From Eubacterium sp. (GTDB lineage: Bacteria > Bacillota > Clostridia > Lachnospirales > Lachnospiraceae), in contig JAFZXD010000154.1 in NCBI GenBank assembly GCA_017616955.1, forward strand, positions 1 to 15,353: DNA of 15,353 bases. Direction: 5' to 3'. How positions within the stretch are numbered: the first letter of the stretch is position 1; the number at the start of each line of letters is the position of its first letter. Position numbers and translations under genes: made by a program. The notes under the pieces were generated by a model. That model was not told where the DNA came from, did not search any database, and saw nothing but the letters and a program-made list of their open reading frames with translations. Below are positions 1 to 7,609 of the stretch, in pieces.

Positions 1-1550
1 GATCGGAGAGTTTCTTCAGCAAAAAACGTGACAAGATTCTTGTGGTTGCAGAAAGCGGAAATAACGGTGGAGACGGAGTTGCTGTAGCAAGAATTCTGAA
101 GACCAAAGGATATGATACGTATGTTTATGAGATAAATGGAATATCTTCAAGTTCAGAGTCTTACCGCAAGCAGATAGAGATCTCAAAGAATCTGAATGTT
201 AAGTTCCCGGAACTTGATCCGGAGGATGGAAATGTATTCGCCGAATACAGAGTCATAGTGGATTCTATCTTTGGCGTGGGACTTTCCAGAGAAGTAAAAG
301 GAATTCACAGTGATGTGATAGATAGGATAAATAATGCGAAGGATGCCGGAGCTTTTATCTTCAGTATAGATATTCCAAGCGGCATTAGCAGCAGTACCGG
401 GCATGTTCTGGGTAATGCTGTCAGAAGTGATATGACAGTTACATTTGAGTATATAAAGTACGGGATGCTTACTTCTGAGGGAAGAGAGTATTCGGGTGAT
501 ATCATTTGTAAAAACATAGGACTTTATATTTCGGATGATAAAGATGAAATGTGGGCGATTGTTTCCGGGCAGAAAGAACGCGATGCTGAGAACCCTTATT
601 CTGAATCGCTCTTTTACGAATATGAGGAATGTGAGATAAAATCCCTTATTCCGAAGAGAAAAGCTGATTCCAATAAAGGTACATACGGTAAGGTTCTGGT
701 TGTTGCCGGTTCAAAGGATATTTACGGTGCTGTATATATGGCTGCCGAAGCCGTCCTCCGAGTTGGAGCGGGACTGGTAAAGGTTGTGACAGACATTAGA
801 AATAGAGATATTCTGGCAGATAAGCTTCCGGAAGCTATGATGCTGACTTATGATTCGGAAGAATTTGAAGCCTCGGGTTATCGTGATACATTTGCAGATA
901 AACTGACAGAGTCTGTGGCATGGGCAGATGTTATTCTGGTCGGACCGGGCTTGGGAACCGACAGTGTGGCTGAATGCATTCTTGCAAATGTACTAAAAGC
1001 ATGTAACGAAAAGAAGTTGGTTCTTGACGCTGATGCTCTGAATGTAATCTCGGGAATGGATACTGCGAGAGTCTTTGAGGAACTGACAGAGAAAACAGGA
1101 AGAGGAAATGTGGTGATCACTCCTCATATAGCTGAGATGAGCAGGATAGCAAAGGATACTTTTAAAGAAAGAGCCGAAAGCGCTGCTTTGAACAGCATTA
1201 AATATATAAAGGAAAATCCCGGAGCGGTTGCAAGAGAGATATCTGACAGATATGGAGTGGTGACCGTGCTTAAAGATGCAAGAACAGTGGTTGCGGCTCC
1301 GGACGATTTCGCGGTATATGTAAATACTACGGGGAATTCGGGGATGTCTACCGGTGGTTCCGGAGATGTGCTGGCAGGTGCGGTGGCAGGTCTTCTTGCC
1401 CAGGCGGATACCACGCAGCAATCTGTAAAAGATATAGCTTCCGTAGCAGTTCATTTGCACGGAACAGCAGGAGATAAAGCCTGCCTGGAAAAGGGTGAAC
1501 GAGGCATGACAGCAACGGATATCCTTGTTGCACTATATATGAATATTTGA
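1..1550 (+). CDS. nnrD: Bifunctional NAD(P)H-hydrate epimerase / ADP-dependent dehydratase (5' truncated)
   Basis: This is a metabolite-repair enzyme. The N-terminal NnrE half epimerises damaged NAD(P)H hydrates and the C-terminal NnrD half dehydrates the S form using ADP, acting in the cytosol. The reading frame is open from base 3, so the start lies before the window; the GTG at 42 is internal to the glycine-rich epimerase motif (GNNGGDG at about 57-77). Further epimerase motifs are DSIFGVGL (about 261-284) and DIPSGISSSTG (about 369-401). The dehydratase domain begins near base 675 (GKVLVVAGS) and carries the ATP/ADP-site motif GGSGDVLAG, with the likely catalytic Asp codon at 1365-1367. 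Visible length is about 515 codons, so little of the N-terminus is missing. In Firmicutes this gene often lies between acpS and alr, matching the alr that follows. Family identification is firm. Confidence 0.95.
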   Translation, partial: SESFFSKKRDKILVVAESGNNGGDGVAVARILKTKGYDTYVYEINGISSSSESYRKQIEISKNLNVKFPELDPEDGNVFAEYRVIVDSIFGVGLSREVKGIHSDVIDRINNAKDAGAFIFSIDIPSGISSSTGHVLGNAVRSDMTVTFEYIKYGMLTSEGREYSGDIICKNIGLYISDDKDEMWAIVSGQKERDAENPYSESLFYEYEECEIKSLIPKRKADSNKGTYGKVLVVAGSKDIYGAVYMAAEAVLRVGAGLVKVVTDIRNRDILADKLPEAMMLTYDSEEFEASGYRDTFADKLTESVAWADVILVGPGLGTDSVAECILANVLKACNEKKLVLDADALNVISGMDTARVFEELTEKTGRGNVVITPHIAEMSRIAKDTFKERAESAALNSIKYIKENPGAVAREISDRYGVVTVLKDARTVVAAPDDFAVYVNTTGNSGMSTGGSGDVLAGAVAGLLAQADTTQQSVKDIASVAVHLHGTAGDKACLEKGERGMTATDILVALYMNI

Positions 1551-1559
1551 TAGAATTAC

Positions 1560-1787
1560 GTTACTGTTCACAGTTGGATTAGATAATTATCAAAATAACT
1601 GCTTGCAGTTATATTTTTTGATAATTATCTAATCCGACCTGCGAAGCAGGTGACTCAGAACACACGATTCAGTGCTGCGACAGCAGCAATAGAGTGCCGT
1701 TTATCAGTTTATATAAGCTCGCTTAATATAATCTGGAAAACGAGCACGGACTTAAGAGTGTGTTCGGAGTAAACTGTGAATAATAAT
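1560..1787. repeat. Structured inverted-repeat element between nnr and alr
   Basis: The gap holds one nested set of inverted repeats covering nearly all its bases. An outer helix pairs 1561-1575 with 1772-1786 (core TTCACAGTT / AACTGTGAA). Directly inside it is a hairpin with a perfect 20-bp stem, 1576-1595 with 1616-1635, topped by a further stem (about 1595-1601 with 1606-1612). Next comes a GC-rich stem-loop, 1637-1642 with 1646-1651 (loop GAA). Then 1653-1665 pairs with 1758-1770 at 12 of 13 positions. This helix encloses 1673-1677/1681-1685 and a two-part arm, 1697-1700/1746-1749 plus 1717-1721/1741-1745. Adjacent helices abut with zero or one base, giving a tidy multi-helix junction. 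It encodes no convincing protein. It may be a MITE-like repeat or a structured RNA; the sequence alone does not decide. Confidence 0.8.
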
Positions 1788-1820
1788 ACATAGAAAATAG
1801 TTTAGTGGAAGTAGTCGGAA

Positions 1821-2999
1821 ATGAATGAATTACCATACAGACGTGTTGAGGCAGATATAGATTTAGATGCGATAAGATATAATATCGAAACAGTGCAGGA
1901 GCTTAATTCTTCGGAGACAAAAACTCTCCTGGTCATAAAAGCTGATGCATATGGACATGGAGCTGTACCGCTGGCTCGTGAGATGGATGATCTGGCAGAT
2001 TATTATGCGGTTGCTACCGTTGAAGAAGCGGTAGAACTTAGAAAAAATGATATAGTTAAGCCTATTCTTATTCTGGGCTATACTGATGAAAGCGAATATG
2101 AAACGGTTATCGATTACGATATAACAACTGCTGAATATGATCTTGAAAGAGCAGAAGTTTTATCTGAGCTTGCTCTTAAGAAGAATAAGAAGGCAAAGGT
2201 TCATATTAAAGTAGACAGCGGAATGAGCCGAATCGGTTTCCAGTGCGATAAAGAGGGAGTTACAGAAGCATTAGAACTTGCTGATCTTCCGGGACTTGAT
2301 ATAGAGGGGATATTTACACACTATGCAAAAGCGGACTATGCTGATAAGTCTGATGCGATGGTTCAATACGGAAGGTTCTCCTGGTTTGTAAAACAGCTGG
2401 AGGCTGAAGGTATTGAGTTTAAACTTAAGCATATAGATAACAGCGCGGGAGCTATGGAGATACATTCCGAAGGCTTCAATATGATGAGACTCGGTATAGT
2501 GATATACGGTCTATATCCATCAGAAGAAATAGATAAGAAAGTTGAATTAAAACCGGCTATGTCCTTAAAGGCGAAAGTGATCCATGTGAAAGAACTTCCT
2601 GCCGGAAGAGGAATAGGCTACGGTTGGACATATATAACGGACAGGCCTACAATGGTGGCTACCGTATCTGTTGGATATGCAGATGGATATCCAAGAGCTC
2701 TTTCAGGAAAAGGAAGGGTACTTATTCATGGAGAATATGCACCGATACTTGGAAGAGTATGTATGGACCAGATCATGATAGACGTAACCGATATCATTGA
2801 TTCGGGCGAGGATGTTGTGGTTGGTGATGAAGTGGTTCTGTTTGGAAAACAGGGTGACAATATAATCCCTGTAGAGGAGGTTGCGGAACCTGCAAACAGT
2901 TTTAACTATGAAGCAGTTTGCAATATCAGCAGAAGAGTGCCAAGAGTATATCAAAAAGATGGCAATGAAATATATACTGTTGATTATCTTATAAAGTAA
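1821..2999 (+). CDS. alr: Alanine racemase
   Basis: A PLP-dependent racemase interconverting L- and D-alanine and supplying D-Ala for peptidoglycan. At 392 residues it has the usual length. The PLP lysine is K40 in the motif KADAYGHGA. The second catalytic base is most likely Tyr267 in GYGWTY, with GYADGYPRA 19 residues after it and RVCMDQIMIDVT further on, the spacing expected from the Geobacillus enzyme. An N-terminal TIM barrel is followed by a C-terminal beta domain. The ATG at 1821 is preceded by a modest GTGGAAG ribosome site. Only 26 bases separate it from purD and I see no terminator there, so the two are probably co-transcribed. Upstream is the inverted-repeat element and nnr. A catabolic rather than biosynthetic role cannot be excluded, but the context with nnr is the common biosynthetic one. 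Confidence 0.97.
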   Translation: MNELPYRRVEADIDLDAIRYNIETVQELNSSETKTLLVIKADAYGHGAVPLAREMDDLADYYAVATVEEAVELRKNDIVKPILILGYTDESEYETVIDYDITTAEYDLERAEVLSELALKKNKKAKVHIKVDSGMSRIGFQCDKEGVTEALELADLPGLDIEGIFTHYAKADYADKSDAMVQYGRFSWFVKQLEAEGIEFKLKHIDNSAGAMEIHSEGFNMMRLGIVIYGLYPSEEIDKKVELKPAMSLKAKVIHVKELPAGRGIGYGWTYITDRPTMVATVSVGYADGYPRALSGKGRVLIHGEYAPILGRVCMDQIMIDVTDIIDSGEDVVVGDEVVLFGKQGDNIIPVEEVAEPANSFNYEAVCNISRRVPRVYQKDGNEIYTVDYLIK

Positions 3000-3025
3000 A
3001 TAATACATGAAAAGAGGAAACAAAA

Positions 3026-4300
3026 ATGAAAATACTTTTAGTTGGCGGCGGTGGTCGTGAGCATGCTATAGCATGGGCAGTTGCAAAGAGTCCTAAGTGT
3101 GATAAGTTATACGCAGCACCCGGAAATGCAGGAATAGCAGAGCTCGCTGAATGCGTACCTATTTCTGTTATGGACGCACCGGCGCTTGTTTCGTTTGCCA
3201 AAGAAAAAGATATAGACTTTGTTATAGTAGCTCCGGATGATCCTCTTGCAGCAGGTGTTGCGGATGCATTCCTCGATGAGGGAATCAAGACATTCGGTCC
3301 CAGAAAGAATGCTGCTATCATTGAAGCATCAAAGGCGTTCTGTAAGGATCTGATGAAGAAGTATGATATTCCTTCAGCAGCATACGAGACATTTGACGAT
3401 CCGGACAAAGCTCTTACATATCTTGAAACAATAGACGCACCTTATGTTATAAAGGCTGACGGTCTTGCTCTTGGTAAGGGAGTTCTTATATGCCAGACTA
3501 TAGAAGAGGCAAGAGACGGAATCAAAGAGATAATGATCGACAAGAAGTTTGGTGATTCGGGTAATAAGGTAGTTATCGAGGAGTTTATGACAGGACGTGA
3601 AGTATCTGTACTGTGCTTCTCAGACGGAAAGACTATCATCCCGATGACATCCGCTCAGGATCATAAGCGTGCCGGAGACGGAGATACAGGTCTTAATACA
3701 GGCGGTATGGGTACATTTTCACCTAGCCCATTCTATACAGATGAAGTAGCTAAGTTCTGTGAGGAAAATGTATATCAGAAGACTATCGATGCTATGGCTG
3801 CAGAAGGAAGAGAGTTTAAGGGAGTTCTGTTCTGCGGACTTATGCTTACAGATAAGGGACCTAAGGTACTTGAGTTCAATGCAAGATTCGGAGACCCTGA
3901 GACGCAGGTTGTTCTTCCGAGACTTAAGAATGATGTCGTTGAAGTTTTCGAAGCGTGTGCTGATGGAACACTTGATAAGATAGATCTTCAGTTTGAAGAT
4001 AATGCCGCAGTATGCGTAATGCTCGCTTCTGACGGATATCCTGTATCATATGAGAAGGGATATGAGATAAGAGGTCTTGAGAACTTCAAGAATAAAGACG
4101 GATACTTTGTATTCCATTCAGGAACAAAGTTTGATGAAAATGGTAAGGTTGTAACTAATGGCGGACGAGTTATCGGAGTTACAGCTCTTGGAAGTAATCT
4201 TGTTGAGGCAAGAGCAAATGCTTACAAGGCAACAGAACTTATAGACTTCGATAACAAATACATGAGACACGATATAGGAAAAGCGATCGACGAACAGTGA
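3026..4300 (+). CDS. purD: Phosphoribosylamine-glycine ligase (GAR synthetase)
   Basis: Catalyses the second step of de novo purine synthesis: ATP-dependent joining of glycine to phosphoribosylamine. The 424 residues match the single-domain bacterial enzyme. Visible motifs are the N-terminal VGGGGREHA, the ATP-grasp segment YVIKADGLALGKG (K143 and K151), the TGGMGTFSPSP loop, and the metal/ATP-binding EFNARFGDPETQ starting at E283. The ribosome site is AGAGGAAA, about 6 to 9 bases before the ATG. The gene follows alr closely and its stop codon overlaps the GTG start of clpC. No other pur genes are adjacent, and no purine riboswitch is visible in the 26-base leader, so its expression seems tied to the alr transcript. 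Confidence 0.97.
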   Translation: MKILLVGGGGREHAIAWAVAKSPKCDKLYAAPGNAGIAELAECVPISVMDAPALVSFAKEKDIDFVIVAPDDPLAAGVADAFLDEGIKTFGPRKNAAIIEASKAFCKDLMKKYDIPSAAYETFDDPDKALTYLETIDAPYVIKADGLALGKGVLICQTIEEARDGIKEIMIDKKFGDSGNKVVIEEFMTGREVSVLCFSDGKTIIPMTSAQDHKRAGDGDTGLNTGGMGTFSPSPFYTDEVAKFCEENVYQKTIDAMAAEGREFKGVLFCGLMLTDKGPKVLEFNARFGDPETQVVLPRLKNDVVEVFEACADGTLDKIDLQFEDNAAVCVMLASDGYPVSYEKGYEIRGLENFKNKDGYFVFHSGTKFDENGKVVTNGGRVIGVTALGSNLVEARANAYKATELIDFDNKYMRHDIGKAIDEQ

Positions 4301-6762
4301 ATGAGATAAAATATTCGGTTACATTTAATATTGTGCTTCAGGAAGCACGCAATATAGCAAGAAGATTGGGAAGCAGCTATGCAGATAGCAGGCATGTTTT
4401 TATTGCGCTCTATACCGTACACAGAGGAACTTCTTACAGTATCCTTCTTAAAAATGGTATCAGATCCGAAAATATGCAACAGCTTGCAGCAGCTATACGT
4501 GAACAGGCACTCTTAGAGGTCAGATCTACTGCAGTCCTTCTGCCTGAACTGACAGACAGAACCAAGGAGCTTATAGAGAAGGCAAAAGTGGAAGCCGGTA
4601 AGCTTGGTTCGGATAGTGTCGGTACGGCGCATATGCTTATCATGATCCTTCAGGATGAAAATGAAGATATCATGAATTGTCTGAAGGATAAAAATGTCAA
4701 TGCTAAAAATGTAGTGATAGAAGCGCTTATGGCTTGCGGAATGGAAAAGCCTGAGGCTGTTAAATACAGTGAGAAGTTCATCACTGCAAATAAAGGTGCT
4801 TCACAGTTCTCAAAGAAGAAAAAGACTATGCTGGAGACATATTGTCGTGATCTTACAAAAGAGGCGGCAGACCTAAAGCTTGATCCCGTTATCGGAAGAA
4901 AGCAGGAGATTCTCAGAGTCATGCAGATACTTGGAAGAAGAACCAAGAATAATGCATGTCTTGTTGGAGAGCCCGGTGTCGGAAAGACAGCTATCGTTGA
5001 AGGATTGGCTGACATGATCCATAAGAAGGTTGTTCCGGACAGTCTTAAGAATACCAGAATTCTGAGTTTGGACCTTTCGGCTATGATCGCAGGTACAAGA
5101 TACCGTGGTGATTTCGAAGAACGTCTGAAAGGTACTATAGATGAGCTGAAAGCTGATCCCGATATAGTTCTTTTTATCGATGAGCTCCATACACTTATAG
5201 GTGCCGGAGGTACCGAAGGAACTCATGATGCGGCAAATGTATTTAAACCGGCTCTGTCCAGAGGAGAGCTTCATGTTATAGGAGCAACTACTCTTGACGA
5301 ATACAGAAAGTATATCGAGAAGGATTCTGCTCTTGAGAGAAGATTTCAGCCTGTAACGGTTGAAGAACCTACAAGAGAAGAAACTATCGAGATGCTTGAG
5401 GGGCTTGCCGAAAATTATCAGAGCTATCATGGAGTGACTATTACAAAAGAAGCGATAGTTGCGGCTGTGGATATGTCCATAAGATATATAAATGACAGAT
5501 TCCTTCCCGATAAGGCTATCGACCTTGTAGATGAAGCTTGTTCCAAGGTTAAGCTTGGAAGTATACCGGAGGATTTCTGTTATGACTTCTCTGAATCATC
5601 CGAATGGTTCCTGAAGAGACTTATGGAAGAGGCTCTTCATGACGGAAAGATTGAGAAGGCTGCACAGCTTAGAAAAACTCTGAATCAGAAGAAGACGGAA
5701 CGTGAGAATGAGCAGGCTAATAAGGATTTTGGACTGCTTAAGATTACGCCTGATGATATAGCGGATGTAGTTGCTATATGGACAAAGATTCCTGTGGCAA
5801 GACTGACAGAATCCGAACAGTCAAGATTGGTAAAACTGGAAGATACACTTCATAAGAGAGTAATCGGCCAGCAGGAGGCAGTTGCTGCCATAGCAAGTGC
5901 CGTGAGACGAAGCAGAGCAGGACTCAGAAGTCCTGATAAACCTATAGGGTCATTTCTCTTCCTGGGACCTACGGGTGTCGGAAAAACAGAGCTTTCAAAG
6001 GCTTTGGCAGAGGCACTTTTCGGAGACGAGAAAAACCTTATTCGTGTAGATATGTCTGAGTATATGGAAAAGCATAATGTTTCCAAGATGATTGGATCAC
6101 CTCCGGGATATGTCGGATACGATGAGGGAGGACAGCTTTCCGAACAGGTCAGAAGAAATCCTTATAGCGTTGTGCTGTTCGATGAGGTTGAAAAAGCTCA
6201 TCCGGATGTATTTAATGTACTTCTTCAGGTTTTGGATGACGGTGTGATAACCGATGCCCAGGGCAGAAGAGTAAACTTTAAGAATACTCTTATAATCATG
6301 ACTTCGAATCTCGGAGCTAACAGAATAATCGATCCGAAGACTCTCGGTTTTGTTACCGATAAGTCTGAAGACAGAAATTATGCCGAGATGAAAGAAAATG
6401 TCATGGAAGAGGTAAAGAATCTCTTCAAGCCTGAGTTTTTGAACCGACTTGATGATATCATAGTATTCAAGGCTCTGAGTGAGAACGAAGTTACTCAGAT
6501 TGCTGAACTTATGGTTAAAGAACTAAAGCAGAGAATCGAAAAGAATATGAACGTGACTCTTTCATATGGTTCAAGACTTACTAAGTTTATCTTCGAAAAA
6601 GGTTATGATAAAAAGTACGGAGCACGTCCTCTCAGAAGAGCTATTCAGGAGTATATCGAAGATCCGATGGCTGAATTGATCCTGAAAGGTGAGATCAAAG
6701 AAGGCGATACTGTCAGCATTTCCATACTGAAGGATAAGGTGAAGTTTAAGGTAAGAAATTAA
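4297..6762 (+). CDS. clpC: ATP-dependent Clp protease ATP-binding subunit ClpC
   Basis: A two-domain AAA+ unfoldase that feeds substrates to ClpP. Its 821 residues include a Clp N-domain (about 5-145), AAA-1 with Walker A GEPGVGKT (224-231) and Walker B ending D295-E296, a ClpC-type middle domain with a UVR-like helix (about 436-470), AAA-2 with Walker A GPTGVGKT (557-564) and Walker B ending D629-E630, and a C-terminal D2-small domain (RPLRRAIQEYI). The tripeptide LGF at 683-685 fits the ClpP-docking loop, so a proteolytic role is likely. The start is a GTG sharing GTGA with the purD stop; the ATG at 4301 is out of frame and hits a stop at once. The ctsR, mcsA and mcsB genes that accompany clpC in Bacillus are absent here, and no CtsR-type operator is evident. 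Confidence 0.95.
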   Translation: MNEIKYSVTFNIVLQEARNIARRLGSSYADSRHVFIALYTVHRGTSYSILLKNGIRSENMQQLAAAIREQALLEVRSTAVLLPELTDRTKELIEKAKVEAGKLGSDSVGTAHMLIMILQDENEDIMNCLKDKNVNAKNVVIEALMACGMEKPEAVKYSEKFITANKGASQFSKKKKTMLETYCRDLTKEAADLKLDPVIGRKQEILRVMQILGRRTKNNACLVGEPGVGKTAIVEGLADMIHKKVVPDSLKNTRILSLDLSAMIAGTRYRGDFEERLKGTIDELKADPDIVLFIDELHTLIGAGGTEGTHDAANVFKPALSRGELHVIGATTLDEYRKYIEKDSALERRFQPVTVEEPTREETIEMLEGLAENYQSYHGVTITKEAIVAAVDMSIRYINDRFLPDKAIDLVDEACSKVKLGSIPEDFCYDFSESSEWFLKRLMEEALHDGKIEKAAQLRKTLNQKKTERENEQANKDFGLLKITPDDIADVVAIWTKIPVARLTESEQSRLVKLEDTLHKRVIGQQEAVAAIASAVRRSRAGLRSPDKPIGSFLFLGPTGVGKTELSKALAEALFGDEKNLIRVDMSEYMEKHNVSKMIGSPPGYVGYDEGGQLSEQVRRNPYSVVLFDEVEKAHPDVFNVLLQVLDDGVITDAQGRRVNFKNTLIIMTSNLGANRIIDPKTLGFVTDKSEDRNYAEMKENVMEEVKNLFKPEFLNRLDDIIVFKALSENEVTQIAELMVKELKQRIEKNMNVTLSYGSRLTKFIFEKGYDKKYGARPLRRAIQEYIEDPMAELILKGEIKEGDTVSISILKDKVKFKVRN

Positions 6763-6778
6763 TTGAATTTTAATAAGT

Positions 6779-6805
6779 AAATGTAGAAATAACATTTGTT
6801 TTTTG
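6779..6805 (+). terminator. Weak candidate terminator after clpC
   Basis: AAATGT (6779-6784) can pair with ACATTT (6792-6797), followed by GTTTTTTG. The stem is short and has little GC, so termination would be inefficient. Read-through from clpC into the next gene is quite possible. Confidence 0.3.
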
Positions 6806-6818
6806 TTACAATTAAATC

Positions 6819-6861
6819 AGCTGTAAGATACAGTGGTTGGTGTGAGAAAACTCACAGTAAC
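6819..6861 (+). other. Two small hairpins in the leader of the gene at 6900
   Basis: CTGTA (6821-6825) pairs with TACAG (6829-6833), and TGTGAG (6841-6846) pairs with CTCACA (6851-6856) with an AAAA loop. GTT at 6836-6838 and AAC at 6859-6861 can extend the second stem. A TACAAT at 6807-6812 just upstream is a possible -10 box, but I see no good -35 for it. These could shape the 5' leader of the mRNA; no known riboswitch is recognised. Confidence 0.3.
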
Positions 6862-6899
6862 GAGAACAAACAGTGTAGCTACCAGGAGGTAAAAAGAAG

Positions 6900-7313
6900 A
6901 TGGCAGTAATTGATGAACTCATCCGTGAAGAAGAAAACGGTTCAATAAGCTTTGGTAATTATGAGCTCACTTCAAAAACAAAAAAAGATGGATTTGAATA
7001 TAACGGAGATAATTACAAGATAAAGACGTTTAATGAGATTACTAAGCTTGAAAGAAATGGAATGTTCGTATACGAATCAGTTCCGGGAACTGTAGTTCAT
7101 GAGTTCAGAGCAAACGATGAAAAGGTAATGTTCAGTGTTGAAGGAGAGGCTGATGCTCAGATCACACTTGAGCTTGAAGCAGAGACTGAATATAAAGTTC
7201 ACGTTGGCGGTGTTTATGTTGGAAAGATGACAACAAATCTCGGAGGAAAACTCAGTATTAGTGTAGAACTTGAAGATAACGATTTGGTAGATGTGGTTAT
7301 TGAAAAACAGTAG
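6900..7313 (+). CDS. Conserved small beta-rich protein of unknown function
   Basis: A 137-residue acidic protein with no signal peptide or membrane segment. The middle (about residues 35-70) carries KTFNEITKLERNGMFVYESV. The C-terminal half alternates hydrophobic and charged residues (ITLELEAETEYKVHV, then GGKLSISVELED), as in a beta sandwich. From memory, close relatives occur across Lachnospiraceae and are sometimes auto-labelled 'endosialidase'. I see no catalytic signature, so that name should not be trusted. The ribosome site is a perfect AGGAGGT (6884-6890), nine bases before the ATG, suggesting strong translation. It sits alone between clpC and radA, with a strong terminator just after it, so it is probably made in quantity from a short transcript. 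Its function is unknown; a cytosolic structural or binding role is a guess. Confidence 0.85.
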   Translation: MAVIDELIREEENGSISFGNYELTSKTKKDGFEYNGDNYKIKTFNEITKLERNGMFVYESVPGTVVHEFRANDEKVMFSVEGEADAQITLELEAETEYKVHVGGVYVGKMTTNLGGKLSISVELEDNDLVDVVIEKQ

Positions 7314-7342
7314 GTTGAGTGACTGAGAATATAGTGGAAAAG

Positions 7343-7372
7343 ATGCGAGCAGATGACTGTTCGCATTTTTTC
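7343..7372 (+). terminator. Rho-independent terminator of the small protein gene
   Basis: ATGCGAGCAG (7343-7352) pairs with CTGTTCGCAT (7357-7366) through ten pairs including one G-T, with an ATGA loop, followed by six Ts (7366-7371). This is a typical intrinsic terminator. Its 3' arm also takes part in a second possible pairing with 7533-7545. Confidence 0.85.
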
Positions 7373-7545
7373 TAAGTGTCGTAGGAATGTACCTTTCCAA
7401 GACTCTACTCGCGTACGGTTCGGGCACCCCTAGCTGCACTAAGCTCTCACATCGCGAAGCTCGTGAATCGCTAAGTGCAGAGACCCGAAACGGTCTTGGA
7501 AAGGTACATTCCTATCACATTTTTTGCGGGGCAGAAAAAATGCGA
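7361..7545. repeat. Long inverted-repeat element upstream of radA
   Basis: This fills most of the 296-base gap before radA. A perfect 13-bp terminal repeat (7361-7373 with 7533-7545, core TCGCATTTTTTC) encloses a perfect 22-bp repeat (7382-7403 with 7493-7514, starting TAGGAATGTACC). Inside that, 7416-7424 pairs with 7484-7492 at 8 of 9 positions, 7434-7444 with 7470-7480 at 10 of 11, and TCAC (7447-7450) with GTGA (7463-7466). The whole is one long imperfect hairpin. A short direct repeat, TCGCATTTTTT (7361-7371) and TCACATTTTTT (7515-7525), flanks the inner repeat. The sequence differs from the element at 1560-1787. It could be a MITE-like repeat or a structured leader; the small frame 7387-7575 across it is not a credible gene. 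Confidence 0.75.
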
Positions 7546-7609
7546 GTGGGGATAAAAGAAGGGTGTGGATGGTAAAAGTAGTTGAAGGAAGTATTAAGAA
7601 GGAGAATGG

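Noticed and set aside
993..1460. 155-residue open frame on the minus strand within nnr
   Set aside because: It is antisense to a clearly conserved gene and its sequence is cysteine- and histidine-rich without any family pattern.
1560..1787. Retron-type or T-box RNA upstream of alr
   Set aside because: No reverse transcriptase lies nearby, and neither a T-box sequence nor a terminator/antiterminator pair is visible.
4873..5430. 185-residue minus-strand open frame within clpC
   Set aside because: It overlaps the first ATPase domain of clpC, which is unambiguous, and has no motif or ribosome site.
6900..7313. Endosialidase activity for the small protein
   Set aside because: The label seems to come from automated transfer; the protein is too short and lacks sialidase motifs and a secretion signal.
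7387..7575. 62-residue open frame across the inverted repeat before radA
   Set aside because: It lies inside the palindromic element, has no ribosome site and shows no recognisable composition; it is a by-product of the repeat.
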